Assembly (NCBI GenBank): GCA_031772625.1
Contig: CM062816.1
Location: 826,876,556 to 826,940,555, forward strand
Direction of reading: 5' to 3'
DNA from: Pinus tabuliformis
Taxonomy: Eukaryota > Streptophyta > Pinopsida > Pinales > Pinaceae
DNA length: 64,000 nucleotides
Part shown: positions 32,851 through 42,989 of the stretch, one piece after another
Position numbering within the stretch: position 1 is the first letter of the stretch
Layout: every line of letters starts with the position of its first letter
Notes under the pieces: generated by a model
The model's database searches: none
Seen by the model: the letters and a program-made list of their open reading frames with translations, nothing else
What the model was told of the DNA's origin: nothing
Made by a program: the position numbers and the translations under genes

Positions 32851-32862
32851 TGGTACCAAAGC
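32851..32862 (+). other. primer binding site of copia-5
   Basis: TGGTACCAAAGC, two mismatches from the initiator-Met complement TGGTATCAGAGC, immediately after the LTR end. Confidence 0.7.
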
Positions 32863-34431
32863 TAGGGCATGAAAGAGCAACCCTGAAAAATTAGACCTAG
32901 TTGTCATAGATCAAGCATAAAGGTCAAAGATTAACCTCTGTTTTGGCAAAGAAATACCATGAACCAGGACGAAGAGAAGGAACAAAAGGTCATTAGTTTC
33001 TCAAGACCTAAAAACCCTGTCTCTGTAGGCCAAATTTCTCAAAGGACAATCCCAATCTCAGATTAGCCTCTGTTTCAATACCACGAGGCTGAAAATAGAG
33101 CAGACAAGATTGTTTTAACCATTTCCTAGAAGACCAATCAAGGTCTAAGTTGGAAGAAATCCTCGTTTTGCTAAGAATTCCAAGACCTCAGATCCGGATC
33201 TCAGAAGATATTTGGCATGCTAAAGGAGGTCGAACTATAATCTCTGATTGGCTAAAATGTTATCTTTTTCAAACTAAAAGGGACCGAGTCTTAGAAGGTC
33301 AATTGTTCCTATTTGCAAACATATCACCTTCATCTCTGATGTAGGACGGAAACCCTACAGGACTATCTTCATAGGCAGATTTACCTCAATGACTACAGTG
33401 ACAATTTCAGTAGGCCGAGAGGGCCTCAGAAGACCGAAATCTCAGAACCTATGAAGACTAGAGAACTGAAAGCATCAATCTCAAGCTGAGAGGGAGTCCA
33501 AAGTTTGAATAGAATTCTAATGTTTAGATCAAGTCTCAAACCATTGGAGCATGTGAAGTTGTAAGCATAAATTGGTGTTGATTTCACTAGTAATCTAAAA
33601 TACTTATGCAAAGGACCGAGAGCCTCAGTAATGGACGAAGTTCTCTGCCTTAAGAAGTTGAATCTTTTATTCTTGGGGAGCTGAGAAGTTATTACTACCA
33701 AATTTTTTTGAAGGTCGAATATTCTACTGTCTTGGAAGCCAAAGCATGGACCAGACCAAGTTCTAACAGAAGCTAAAGTCACCTTGACTAAATTCTGAAT
33801 ACATTCTCCATTGTGATAAGATCAAAATCAATGATTAATATGAGTTAGGTCCTATACTTAAGAAAGTGATTGAATTGATGACAAGTACAAAAGCCTTAAG
33901 GGACCAGGTTGCAGTATTGACAAAGGAATTAGCAAACCCTGAAGCCTGCAATCTTAAAGCCAAGATGATTTCCAAGGAACTGAGTTGATGTCTCTCTGAA
34001 GGAAGCAACCAAATGAAGTTTGAAAGGATTCACTGAAGTTCTAAGGTAAGGACGAACCCCAGGAGAAGTCCACTATAGTTTAGAAGCCTGAATAAGGTTT
34101 TCATGCAAAAGCCTACTACAGTATTGAATGCACGAGAACTAGTCTAAAGTTTGATATGCATCTGCTAAAGAATGGCATGACCTATATGTATAAAATGACA
34201 AAAACTACAATGAACCTACTGAGCCAGGAGTCTATAAGCGATAATGCGTTGTTAGGAGTTGAGTTGAAGGACGAAAGGATCTTTGTCTACAAGCAAAAAT
34301 GGTTGATGGTTGAAGTGTATGTTCCTTCCTAGAACAATTTTGCTATAGTCAATTTCACAATTTTTCATTTTTGGCTATTGTGGGGATCCACGAATTTTTG
34401 GAGATGAGACTTAGGAGAAGGGGGTCAAAAC
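32863..34431 (+). other. decayed interior of copia-5
   Basis: No intact domain. Short plus-strand frames are rich in Lys, Glu and Gln, and a segment near 33880-33970 has coiled-coil character, which could be remnants of gag. The frame is broken many times. The interior ends where the hAT transposon starts, and no 3' LTR was found. Confidence 0.35.
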
Positions 34432-34439
34432 CAGTATTT

Positions 34440-34690
34440 TAAAAAACAATCGAGTCGGCTCCAAATCAGTCGAGCCAACCGAGCCAGACCCCCCACCGAT
34501 CCGGCTCGATAGATAGGTCACACATATGAAACGGCTCGATAGGGTCTGGCTTGGTAAACTGAGCCAGACCCCCTGCCACTCCGGCTCGGTAGAGAAAACG
34601 GACCGGTGGCCGGTTCGTTACTGAACCAGCCGAGCCGGCCACCAACTCGGCCGGTTCAGTAACAAACTGGTTCGGCCAGTCACACACACG
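34440..34690. repeat. subterminal repeats of the hAT transposon
   Basis: Repeated CCGAGCC and GGCTCG motifs, including two near-identical 36-bp units at about 34480-34515 and 34558-34595. An imperfect inverted repeat at about 34609-34675 is built from GGTTCGTTACTGAACC-like sequence. Such subterminal arrays are binding sites for hAT transposases in known elements. Confidence 0.65.
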
Positions 34691-35044
34691 CACGCCCAGC
34701 CTAACTTTTTGGGAGGTAAAAACAGACCCATCACTGCATTCTAATTGGGTTTTAGATTTTTTTGAGGTCCATTTACCTCTCCCAAGCCTATAAAATCTAC
34801 CCAACCCCCTCACATTTCCTCACAACTATCTCATTGCATTTGTGTGAGAATTTGTGAGGAGTTTGTGAAGAGTAGTGGAATTTGTTTTTGGAGCAGTAGT
34901 GAGGAGTCTTGGGCAATCATTGGAGCAGCTGTGAAAAGCTTCTTAGGCAGCCATTGGAGCAGCATTGAGGAGTTGGTATGATGGAGCATCATTGAGGAGT
35001 CGGTTTGTACCTAGAGATATTTTTTTCACTTCTAAAATCTGTTT

Positions 35045-35425
35045 TTGCTTTTTTTTGTGCAAATCTGGAAATTGAAAAGAGTCTTTTTTGTAAAAGAAAT
35101 GAACATTGAAGCAATGATATTTTTTTTGTTTTCATTTTCAGATTTTTTCCTTTCATTTCCAAGTCCAAAAATGGCTCCTAGAGTGAAAGATGTTGCTTGG
35201 GCATATCCTAAAATGATTGATAATCAAATGGATTGCAAATTTTGTCATAGAAAAATTAAGGAGGATGGAGGGGGCATTCATACACTTAAACAACACTTGG
35301 CTGGTATTAGAGGCCAAATTACTCCATGTGAAGCACCATCAAAACAAATTGGGGAGATTAGGAAGGAGTTGCTAAATAACTTTGAGAAGTTTGAGCAAGA
35401 AAAAGCTAGGCAAAAACAAATATAG
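35045..35425 (+). pseudogene. hAT transposase, BED zinc-finger exon
   Basis: The likely start is the Met of MAPRVKDVAWAYPK at about 35171. The BED finger is visible as CKFCHRKIKEDGGGIHTLKQH, with two Cys and two His in the expected spacing. This domain binds the element's ends. A TAG at 35423-35425 stops the frame. Reading continues in the same frame (AEIGRKRSIQQMM) to a second break near 35515, where the next frame takes over. Confidence 0.8.
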
Positions 35426-35517
35426 GCTGAAATTGGGAGAAAGAGGAGTATACAACAAATGATGGTTTCCAACCCGAATTTTGATTATGAGGGATCTTCA
35501 TCTATCCCTTTGCACTA

Positions 35518-36994
35518 ATGCATCCAACTCCTTTCACCATGTTCCTCCCTCTTTGGAGTCGCTATGTTCCTCCCTCTTTGGAGTCTATGCAAGAAAAGGG
35601 TAAGGGTAAAATGAAAAAGAGGGGTGATATCAAAAGTTATTTCACACCCTCCTCTCTATCAGATGCACATGGTCCTCAAGCTAGTAGAAGTCATATGCAG
35701 CCCAATTTAGATGACCATTGGAAGAAGGAAATGAGAGAGACTGTCCGTGATTACATAGCTAGATGGTGGTCTGATTCTGATATCCCCTTCAATGCTTCTC
35801 GTTCACCATATTATGAACCTATGTTTGATGCCATATTTGTTGCTGGAAAGGGCTTCGAAGCCCCAACTATGCATGAGTTAAGGGGATCTCTTTTGCGAAA
35901 AGAAATTTCCTCCATTGATGAATGTTTGAAATATTTCAAAAGCTCATGGGCAAAAACAGGATGTACCATCATGTTAGATGGATGGACTGATCAAAGGAAC
36001 CATACCATCATAAACTTTCTTATCTTTTGCCCACAGGGAACCATGTTTCTAAAATCAGTTCATGCATCTGATAGGGTGAAAGATGCACACTTGTTGTTTC
36101 AGCTTTTGAATGAGGTTGTTGAAGAAGTGGGGGTGGCTAATGTTGTTCAAATCATCACATATAATGCCTCTAACAATGTTCTTGCAGGTAGAGGAAAAAC
36201 ACAAACCATCTTTTGGACCCCATGTGTTGCACATTGCATAGACCTCATGCTTGAGGATATTAGCAAAATAGATTGGGTCAAGAACACTGTAGAGCATGCC
36301 AAAAGAATAACAAAATATATCTACAATCACTCATGGATTTTGAGTCTGATGAGGAAACACACAGGGGGCAGGGATATTATTAGGCCTGCCATCACTAAAT
36401 TTGCAACTCATTTTTTGACATTGCAATCTATGTTATCCAAACATAGAAACTTGCAAAGGTTGTTTTCCAGTGATGAATGGAATGAATGCCAATGGTTTCG
36501 CAAACAGGATGACAAAGATGTGAAAAAGAAAGTTAATGAAGAAATATTTTGGAAAAAGGCAGCACAAATTGTGAAGGTTGTTGAGCCACTGGTTAAGGTG
36601 TTGCGGTTGGTGGATGGGGAAAGATTGGTTATGGGCTTCATTTATGAGGCTATGGATCAAGTAAAGGAGAAAATAAAAGCAATATACAAGGATAGAGTGG
36701 CTAAGTATGGGCCCATTTGGGCAATCATTGATGAAAGATGGAACAATCAACTCCATCGCCATACACAAGCAGCTGGGTTTTTCCTGAACCCAAGGTATCA
36801 TTATAAAGCTTTGGAGGCAGAAGCTTTGACTAGGGAGGTTAGAGATGGATTGATTAACTGCATTGACCGCATGATCCCTAAGGAGAGTGATCAGCGGGAG
36901 ATACACCGCAGTCTGCAGATCACTTGTTTCAGCTAAGCCACATGTAACTTTGGCAAGAACCTAGCAAGGATTGCAAGGGAAGTAGATGAGCCAG
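35518..36994 (+). pseudogene. hAT transposase, DUF659/catalytic region
   Basis: A 472-codon open frame (to 36936), then a short frame-shifted piece up to a donor site at 36994. It has the DUF659 block (WWSDSDIPFNASRSPYY … FEAPTMHELR), CTIMLDGWTDQRNHTIINF with the first catalytic Asp, and CVAHCIDLML. At the second catalytic position it reads ITYNASNN, where the family has ITDNAS: Asp to Tyr, so no activity is expected. Length and order fit a hAT transposase that mobilises CA…TG elements with 8-bp duplications. Confidence 0.88.
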
Positions 36995-37104
36995 GTAAAC
37001 AAACAATTTCAATTTTCAAATTCTTATTTTGTTAAATTGTTTATAATTTGAAAGTTGGATATAATTTGTTGAGCTAACTCATTTCACAACTATGTTTTTT
37101 GCAG
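36995..37104 (+). other. intron of the hAT transposase gene
   Basis: A 110-bp segment from GTAAACAAAC to TTTTTTGCAG, interrupting the coding homology just before the dimerisation domain. Confidence 0.7.
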
Positions 37105-37298
37105 CACAATGATGGGAGGCATTTGGTCGCCATTATCCTCAATTGCAGAAGTTTGCAATCCATATTTTGAGTCAAACTTGCAGTGCTATTGGTTGTGAGC
37201 GCAATTGATCTGTCTTTGAGAGGATTCTAACGAAGAAGAGAAACTGTTTGGAACAAAAACGGTTAAATGATCTAGTCTATGTGTTAATTTTAGGTATG
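37105..37298 (+). pseudogene. hAT dimerisation domain exon, truncated
   Basis: Reads WEAFGRHYPQLQKFAIHIL, SQTCSAIGCERN, a TGA in place of the conserved Trp, then SVFERILTKKRNCLEQKRL. This is the C-terminal hAT dimerisation region. Coding homology fades at about 37290, where the LTR-like repeat begins. Confidence 0.8.
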
Positions 37299-37880
37299 TT
37301 CTATGCTTAGAGCAATTTATTTCAATTTTCATAGTTAGCTCAATCTCTTTTCCAGATTAGCAATCACATCAGCGTTAAAGTAAACTGCAGATAGAACATA
37401 AACATAAATCAAAGAAGACAAGCCAAGACGAGAGGACACAAGATGTTGCGCTAGCCAGGGACAAACCCCAATGTGGGGAAACCCTCGATCAATTCTTCTT
37501 TTAAGTTCTTCAATAGTTCAGCAGAGAGAGAGAGAGATAGTACATTTACAACAGAAGTCAACACTTTGACTTATCTAGATAAGAGCAGAGATCATCTCTA
37601 GGAACATGATACATGAGATCAGTTGAAGACATGTTGCTTCAACTGATTCTCTAAGGTGACTCCTTCACCTCTCATTGTGTTGCATCTCGTTATCATGTTG
37701 CACCTCACTGTGTTGCACCATGCTACACCCATCATCACAATGCAGAACCTCATGACTGTTGCACCTTATGTTGCATTGTTGTCCCATGTGCCATGGTTGA
37801 ACCATGTTGTCATACTGCATGTCTCATGTGCTTGTAGCACCATGCTTGCCACTGCTATCCATGTTGTCCATGATAGCCAT
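37299..37880. repeat. LTR-like repeat, inverted relative of 5.6-7.2 kb
   Basis: The first about 190 bp (TGTTCTATGCTTAGAG … CCCCAATGTGGGGAAACCC) match, in inverted orientation, the right ends of the repeats at 5612-6356 and 6393-7204. A GA microsatellite follows at 37523-37538, and then a TTGCACC/CATGTTG-rich stretch. The right boundary lies near where gypsy RT coding begins. No matching target duplication was found. Confidence 0.5.
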
Positions 37881-38419
37881 GATAGCTTGGGTTTAATTGG
37901 GAAGATTATCGAAATTTATCAGGATGATCTAACTATTTTTTCTAAGGATGGTATTAGTCATATAGGTCATCTTAGGCAAGTTTTTGATAAATGTAGAGAG
38001 TATGGGATTTCTTTAAATACCGCTAAGTCTGTTTTTGGAGTAACTGAAGGGAAATTGCTTGGTCACATCATTTCTAAAGATGGAATCAAGATTGATCCTG
38101 AAAGGGTTGAGGCAGTCCAAAAGATTCCTCTCCCCCATAATCTTAAATCCCTTCAGTCTTTTCGAAGATTTATTCCAAATTATGCAGAAGTAGCTAAGCC
38201 TATTCAAAGTCTTCTGAAAAAGGATGTAACTTTTTTATGGAAAGAAAATGGCAAAAAGGATTTTTAGGAAATCAAAGGTGCTATTGCAAAAGCTCCTATC
38301 TTAGTTAATCCTGATTACTCGAAGGATTTCATGATTTTCTCTTTCGCCTCTGAAGATACCATTGCTGGTGTCTTATTACAGAAAAAAATAAGGATGGTCA
38401 TGAGCAGCCTATTACTTTC
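37876..38419 (+). pseudogene. Ty3/gypsy reverse transcriptase fragment and RNase H start
   Basis: Coding homology starts within RT at LIGKIIEIYQDDLTIFSKDG (catalytic Y-x-D-D). It continues through HLRQVFDKCREYGISLN, KLLGHIISKDGI and PERVEAVQKIPLP to the start of RNase H (ILVNPDYSKDFMIF). A TAG lies at 38265-38267. The 5' two thirds of the element (gag, protease, RT fingers) are absent. The RNase H is cut at 38419 by a solo LTR and resumes at 40961. Confidence 0.88.
38415..38419. repeat. target duplication of the nested solo LTR
   Basis: CTTTC, repeated at 40956-40960 on the other side of the 2536-bp insertion. Confidence 0.88.
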
Positions 38420-40955
38420 TGATGAGTCTCATCATTGAGTAATTATATGGGTTTTAATTGGCCTTAATTCACATCCTAGCTTAGTCAAACCAACTATTCT
38501 CACAACTTATTGCATACTTTTGATTATATTTTGCTTATGAGTTGAGTTAGAGTTGGATATTTTGCTTTGTGGTCTAATGTGCATGTAATGCAAGAATAAA
38601 GGATAAAAGCAAGGGAAATGCAGGGATAAAAGGTAAAAGCAAGGAACTATGGTAAAAGACCTTGGTAAAAACTCGGATGAGACAAGGGAGAGGAATTACA
38701 AGAGGTAAATCCTCCTCATTTACTGCCCATCCATTCGAATATCCCTCCATCAGCTAAAAGTACACACAGCCAAATCAGGAGTACTAAAAGACAGCCAAGC
38801 AAGTGGAAGTACAAGCAGCCTCCCTACTAGAAGGCAGCCGAGCTAGTGAAAGTGAAAGGACAAGTTACCATTAAGTTGGGAGTTGTACCTCCCTAATTTT
38901 GAGGGAAGTCGTTGAGACTTCAGATGTATAAATAGAGAGGCTTAGGACCTCAGTTTTTTTAGGCAGTTAACCAATAGTCAGTCAGTCAGTTAGCAAGTAT
39001 TCGAACTTTTTGTCCAGTGCAGACTTGTAACAGTTTAATGTAATACAGTGTTCTTTGATAATGAAGATGAGTTTTGATTTGAGCCAGCATTGAGTTAACT
39101 CAGAGAGCTAAAGCTCTTGGGTTAGGGCCCAACCCTAGCAGCGAAAGCTCCTCTTTATTGTATTGTTAAGTAGCATAGCTTCCTGCTTTCTGTTCATTTG
39201 CTTAATCAGAGGCATTATCATTACAACAGTAGTATAGATTTGTGTTTTATGTTCATTTACTTAAGCAGTTCACTCCCATTATAGCAGTAGCATAGATGCA
39301 TGGTTTGATTGTTCATTTGGTTAAATAGATGCATTTGGTTTGATTTATGGCTTTCCTGCTCATTGACTTAAGTAGCTTCCTATTGTCTGTTCATTTTCTT
39401 GAATAGTGCAATTTCATTACAGTAGTGCAAGGCAGAGTAGTTGTGATTCAGTTTGCTTCCATTTATGCTTACATTCAATCTGTAGGTTGGCAAAGGAATG
39501 ATCCTCAAGGTTGCTCACAGGTGTCTCGACCTCACCTCCTCCCTCTAGGACCATGATGTGAGGAAGAAACCCTGCAGCAACCCCAAAAATACACGGTTTT
39601 GGTTTTCACAGAGAGTTTGTTGTTTAATGCAGTCGCTGAGTTCATGTCATATTGCTCTGCTCCTTCATTCTCTCACCCTGTCCTCAGACCTCACTCACAT
39701 TCCCATTTCATTCGCCTTCGACATGAAAAGCTCAATGGAAGTTGTTAATCCATGTTCAAACCGTTTTTAACCGTCAAACGCCTTTCACAAGCAAAACTAA
39801 CCAATCACTGCCCGATGCACTTTTAGCGTTTGACATTTTGCCCTTTAAATCCCCACCGTCGATCTGCCTTGTCGCATCCGATGGCTATCGCACACCCGCT
39901 CGCCAACCTGCTCGATCAAATCTCCACCGTAGATCTGCCTTGCCAGATCCGACGACCATCGCGCCATATTGCGTGGATTTCTGTTTGAACGTTATCCGCC
40001 CGAGGGCACGCGAAATGGTTGGTTTCTCTGTGCTACGTGTCGGTCGGGGATGCTAATCGCGTGAATTTTCAAAATACAACTTATGGTTTTGAGGGCACGC
40101 GATATACTGCTTACCGCCCTCTAAACCTGCTTTCCCATTTCTGCACGTTTTCTTCTCCTGCTTCCATCTCCACTGTCGATCTATCTCCTGATCTGACGAC
40201 CATCGCATCACCCGATCACTTTATCGCATTGAACTCCTACCATCGATCTACCCTGTCTGATCCGACGGATATCGCTTCACCCGATCACCAACTGGCTTGG
40301 CCAATCTCCGTTGTCCATCTGCTGATTGATTCCGCGATATAATCTCAGTCGTTCATCCCGTTAGTAGACCATGTTCGCCCATCTACCTACGTACCCTCCT
40401 ACGATCCAATCTCAGTCGTTCATTCGCTTTCCACCCGCCTAATCCAACAGTTCTTATGCGCTATTGCTCCCTCACGCCCTCTTTTCACCAATTTGAACTC
40501 CGACTGCTTCTTCTGCTTAGACACAGACTTAACCTAGTTTCATTGTTTACCCCTTAGCCTAGTTTTGATGCTTTTTGCTTCTGCAACTTAGATAGCAGTA
40601 GTAGGTTGGTGTTAATTTCCAATTCTATCCAGGCATAGTTGTTTCCATGGTTAATCAGGTTATGGTGTGATTTAGGATTGCATTTTGTTTTCTATATTTC
40701 TGCAAGTAGAGTAGCTCTCCCTTAGATTAGATTTGTTCTCCTTCCATCAAATTCAAGCTTCTTCTGCCCCTATAGAAGTCTGGCTTGGAACCCTTGGGGT
40801 CTCTTGCCAGATGAGAAACGACAACGGGCAGTACCTTCACTTCTACTTGTGTATATAGCACAGTCACCTCCAAGTTTGTACAAACCCCGGGTTGATAAGT
40901 AAAGTTGGTAGCCCTAGGAGTTGCAGCATTCTTGTTACAATACCTAGACTCATCA
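38420..40955 (+). mobile_element. 2.5-kb solo LTR nested in gypsy RNase H
   Basis: A 2536-bp non-coding insertion with 5-bp duplication CTTTC. It starts TGATGAGTCTCATCA (itself a perfect palindrome) and ends GACTCATCA. A TATA box (TATAAATAGAG) at about 38925 suggests plus orientation with U3 on the left. The size and TGATGAG start are typical of long-LTR Ty3/gypsy families, but I cannot name one. 39.8-40.4 kb is pyrimidine-rich with repeated ATCTCC(A/G)CC-like and CGATC blocks; open frames there are not supported as genes. Confidence 0.88.
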
Positions 40956-40960
40956 CTTTC

Positions 40961-41404
40961 ATGAGTCGAGCGCTTCAAAATTCTGAATTAAATTACAATA
41001 CCATGGAAAAGCAAGCCTATGCCTTAGTCAAATCTCTTAAGCATTTCAGAGCTTATGTGGGTTATTCCAAAATCATTGCTTTTGTCCCACATTCTGCTGT
41101 TAAAGATATATTAACTCAAACTGATTGCTTAGGGACTCGTGCTAGATGGGTTACTAAAATACAAGAATATTATTTAGAGATTAGGCCCACCAAGTTAGTC
41201 AAAGGTCAAGGCTTGGCTGAAATGATGACCGAAGGTAATGAGAAAGCTCTTGGTTTGGTTTGTATTAACAATTCATCTTCACCTAAGCTGCAAAGATTAG
41301 GAGAGCATGAGTGGTACAAGGACATTATTTATTACTTGTTAAATCTTACATGCCCTAACCATTTAGTCGCCCATAAGAGAAGGGCTCTTAGATTAAATCC
41401 ACTA
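40961..41404 (+). pseudogene. Ty3/gypsy RNase H, continued
   Basis: Resumes exactly where the frame broke at 38419: SRALQNSELNYNTMEKQAYAL, KSLKHFRAYVGYSKIIAFVPH, then GTRARWVTKIQEYYLEIRPTK. This is the C-terminal half of Ty3-type RNase H and the connection to integrase. It ends at a stop at about 41417 after a frameshift in the linker. Confidence 0.85.
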
Positions 41405-41415
41405 AGTATTGTCTC

Positions 41416-41709
41416 ATGAAGGATGGCCTTGGATGGAGAAATCCTGAGGGCATAGTACTTAGGTGTGTTGATGAAATTGAGTCCAAGAAGATAATTTCTG
41501 AGTTTCATTTGGGATTTTGTGGTAGTCATTATGTTACTAGAACTACTGCCCACAAAATTTTGAGAGTTGGTTATTATTGGCCTTTGATTTTTTCTGATGT
41601 GCATAAGTTTGTTAGAAGTTGTCAAGCCTGCCAACTGTTCACGGGGAAACAGAAGCTTGTTGCCCTGCCCTTACAACTTGTGGTTGTGGAGACACCTTTT
41701 CAGCATTAG
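41416..41709 (+). pseudogene. Ty3/gypsy integrase zinc domain
   Basis: Reads GLGWRNPEGIVLRCVDE and the HHCC domain: HLGFCGSHYVTRTTAHKIL, YYWPLIFSDVHKFVRSCQAC. A TAG at 41707-41709 replaces a codon before GLDFIGKF and separates it from the core. Confidence 0.85.
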
Positions 41710-42567
41710 GGTCTGGACTTCATTGGGAAGTTTCATGAAAATTCTAGCAATGGCTACTCATGGATTTTGACTACTACTGATTATTTCACTAAATGGGTCG
41801 AAGCCATCCCTGCTAAAAATGCCATTGAAAAGGTCATTATGGATTTCATTGAAAATAATATCATTACTAGATTTGGTGTCCCTGCTAAGATCACTACTGA
41901 TAATGCCAAGGCTTTTAGTTCTTTAGAATTTTCATCTTTTTGTTTCAAGTATGGCATTGTCTTATCTCATTCATCAAATTACTATCCTCGGGGTAATGGA
42001 CTTGCTAAATCAAGTAATAAAAATCTCATAACCATTATCAAGAAGATAGTAGGAGATAATAAGCAATCTTGGGATAGCAAAATCAAGTATGCTTTATGGG
42101 CAGATAGGATTACTAAAAAGAAAGCTACTGGTAAAAGTCCCTTTGAATTAGTTTATGGCTTGGATGTAACTTTACCTGTGCACCTGAAATTGCCAGCTTG
42201 TCAACTCCTTCAACATTTTTCTACTAAAAAAGATGTTCAAAATAGAATTGATCAGATTGTGGAGTTGGATGAAACTCGTAGAATAGCTTTTCGTAATATG
42301 TGTAAAAGTCAATCTAACATTAAGAAAAGCTTTGATAAATCATCTCGATCTAGATCATTAGAGGTTGGAGATATGGTACTCCTTTGGGATCGCAAGAATG
42401 AAAAACCAGGAAAACATAAGAAATTTGACAGTTTGTGGCTGAGACCATACATTATCCAAGACATTGTTGGGCCAAATTCATTCCACTTGAGCAGATTGGA
42501 TGGCGAACCACTTGACTTACCTACAAATGGCCAAATGCTCAAGTTATTCTTCAAAGATGACATCTGA
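41710..42567 (+). pseudogene. Ty3/gypsy integrase core and C-terminus, catalytic Glu lost
   Basis: The core shows TTTDYFTKWVEAIP (first Asp), ITTDNAKAF (second Asp) and YYPRGNGLAKSSNKNL. In the last block the family has GLAESSNKNL, so the catalytic Glu is Lys here. The C-terminal part has the GKSPFELVYGLD block and the GDMVLLWDRKNE and F.SLWLRPYII blocks typical of plant gypsy elements. It ends at a TGA at 42565-42567. This 266-codon open frame is otherwise uninterrupted. Confidence 0.88.
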
Positions 42568-42980
42568 TGCCACTGGGCATTCTTTGTATTGTATTTCTCA
42601 CCCTACACCTTGTCATTTCAGCATTTCATTTATGTTTTAGGACTAGATTTACTTTTCATGTTACTAGATAGTTAATAAATGAAGAGCTTATATCCTTCCT
42701 GTGCTGATTTTTTAATTGACGCTACTTATGTCATATTGTGTGTTGTGTGGATGCAAATTCTGGATTCTCACATTCCTACGATGCAGCAATGTGTTCCCAA
42801 GTAGAGCCAGATATTGACCACTACGTGTCAATGACCCATAGCAGTACACCCTCGTTTTTCACAAAAGGGATAGTGCCTAATCGATGTATCCATGCCGTTC
42901 AACTATCATCATCACCCTGATTATCATGTTACAATGTAACCCTTTTTGCATGTACATGATGTAATAATCTCAGCAAATCC
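42568..42980 (+). other. gypsy 3' untranslated region
   Basis: 413 bases between the integrase stop and the long repeat. No coding sequence and no clear polypurine tract. Probably the 3' leader of the gypsy element. Confidence 0.4.
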
Positions 42981-42989
42981 GTGTCGTGT

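Larger units (their letters stand above)
34432..37298 (+). mobile_element. hAT transposon with transposase gene, right end missing
   Basis: The left end starts CAGTATTTTAAAAAACAATCG, a hAT-type terminal repeat. A long subterminal region follows, rich in CGGCTCG/CGAGCC motifs with an inverted repeat near 34600-34680. The transposase exons lie at 35045-37298. Around 37293 the C-terminal coding sequence is cut by an LTR-like repeat, and no matching right terminal repeat was found. Confidence 0.8.

Noticed and set aside
39742..40342. Overlapping plus-strand open frames of about 100 codons in the 2.5-kb solo LTR
   Set aside because: The sequence is low-complexity pyrimidine-rich LTR with repeated CGATC words and has no recognisable protein.
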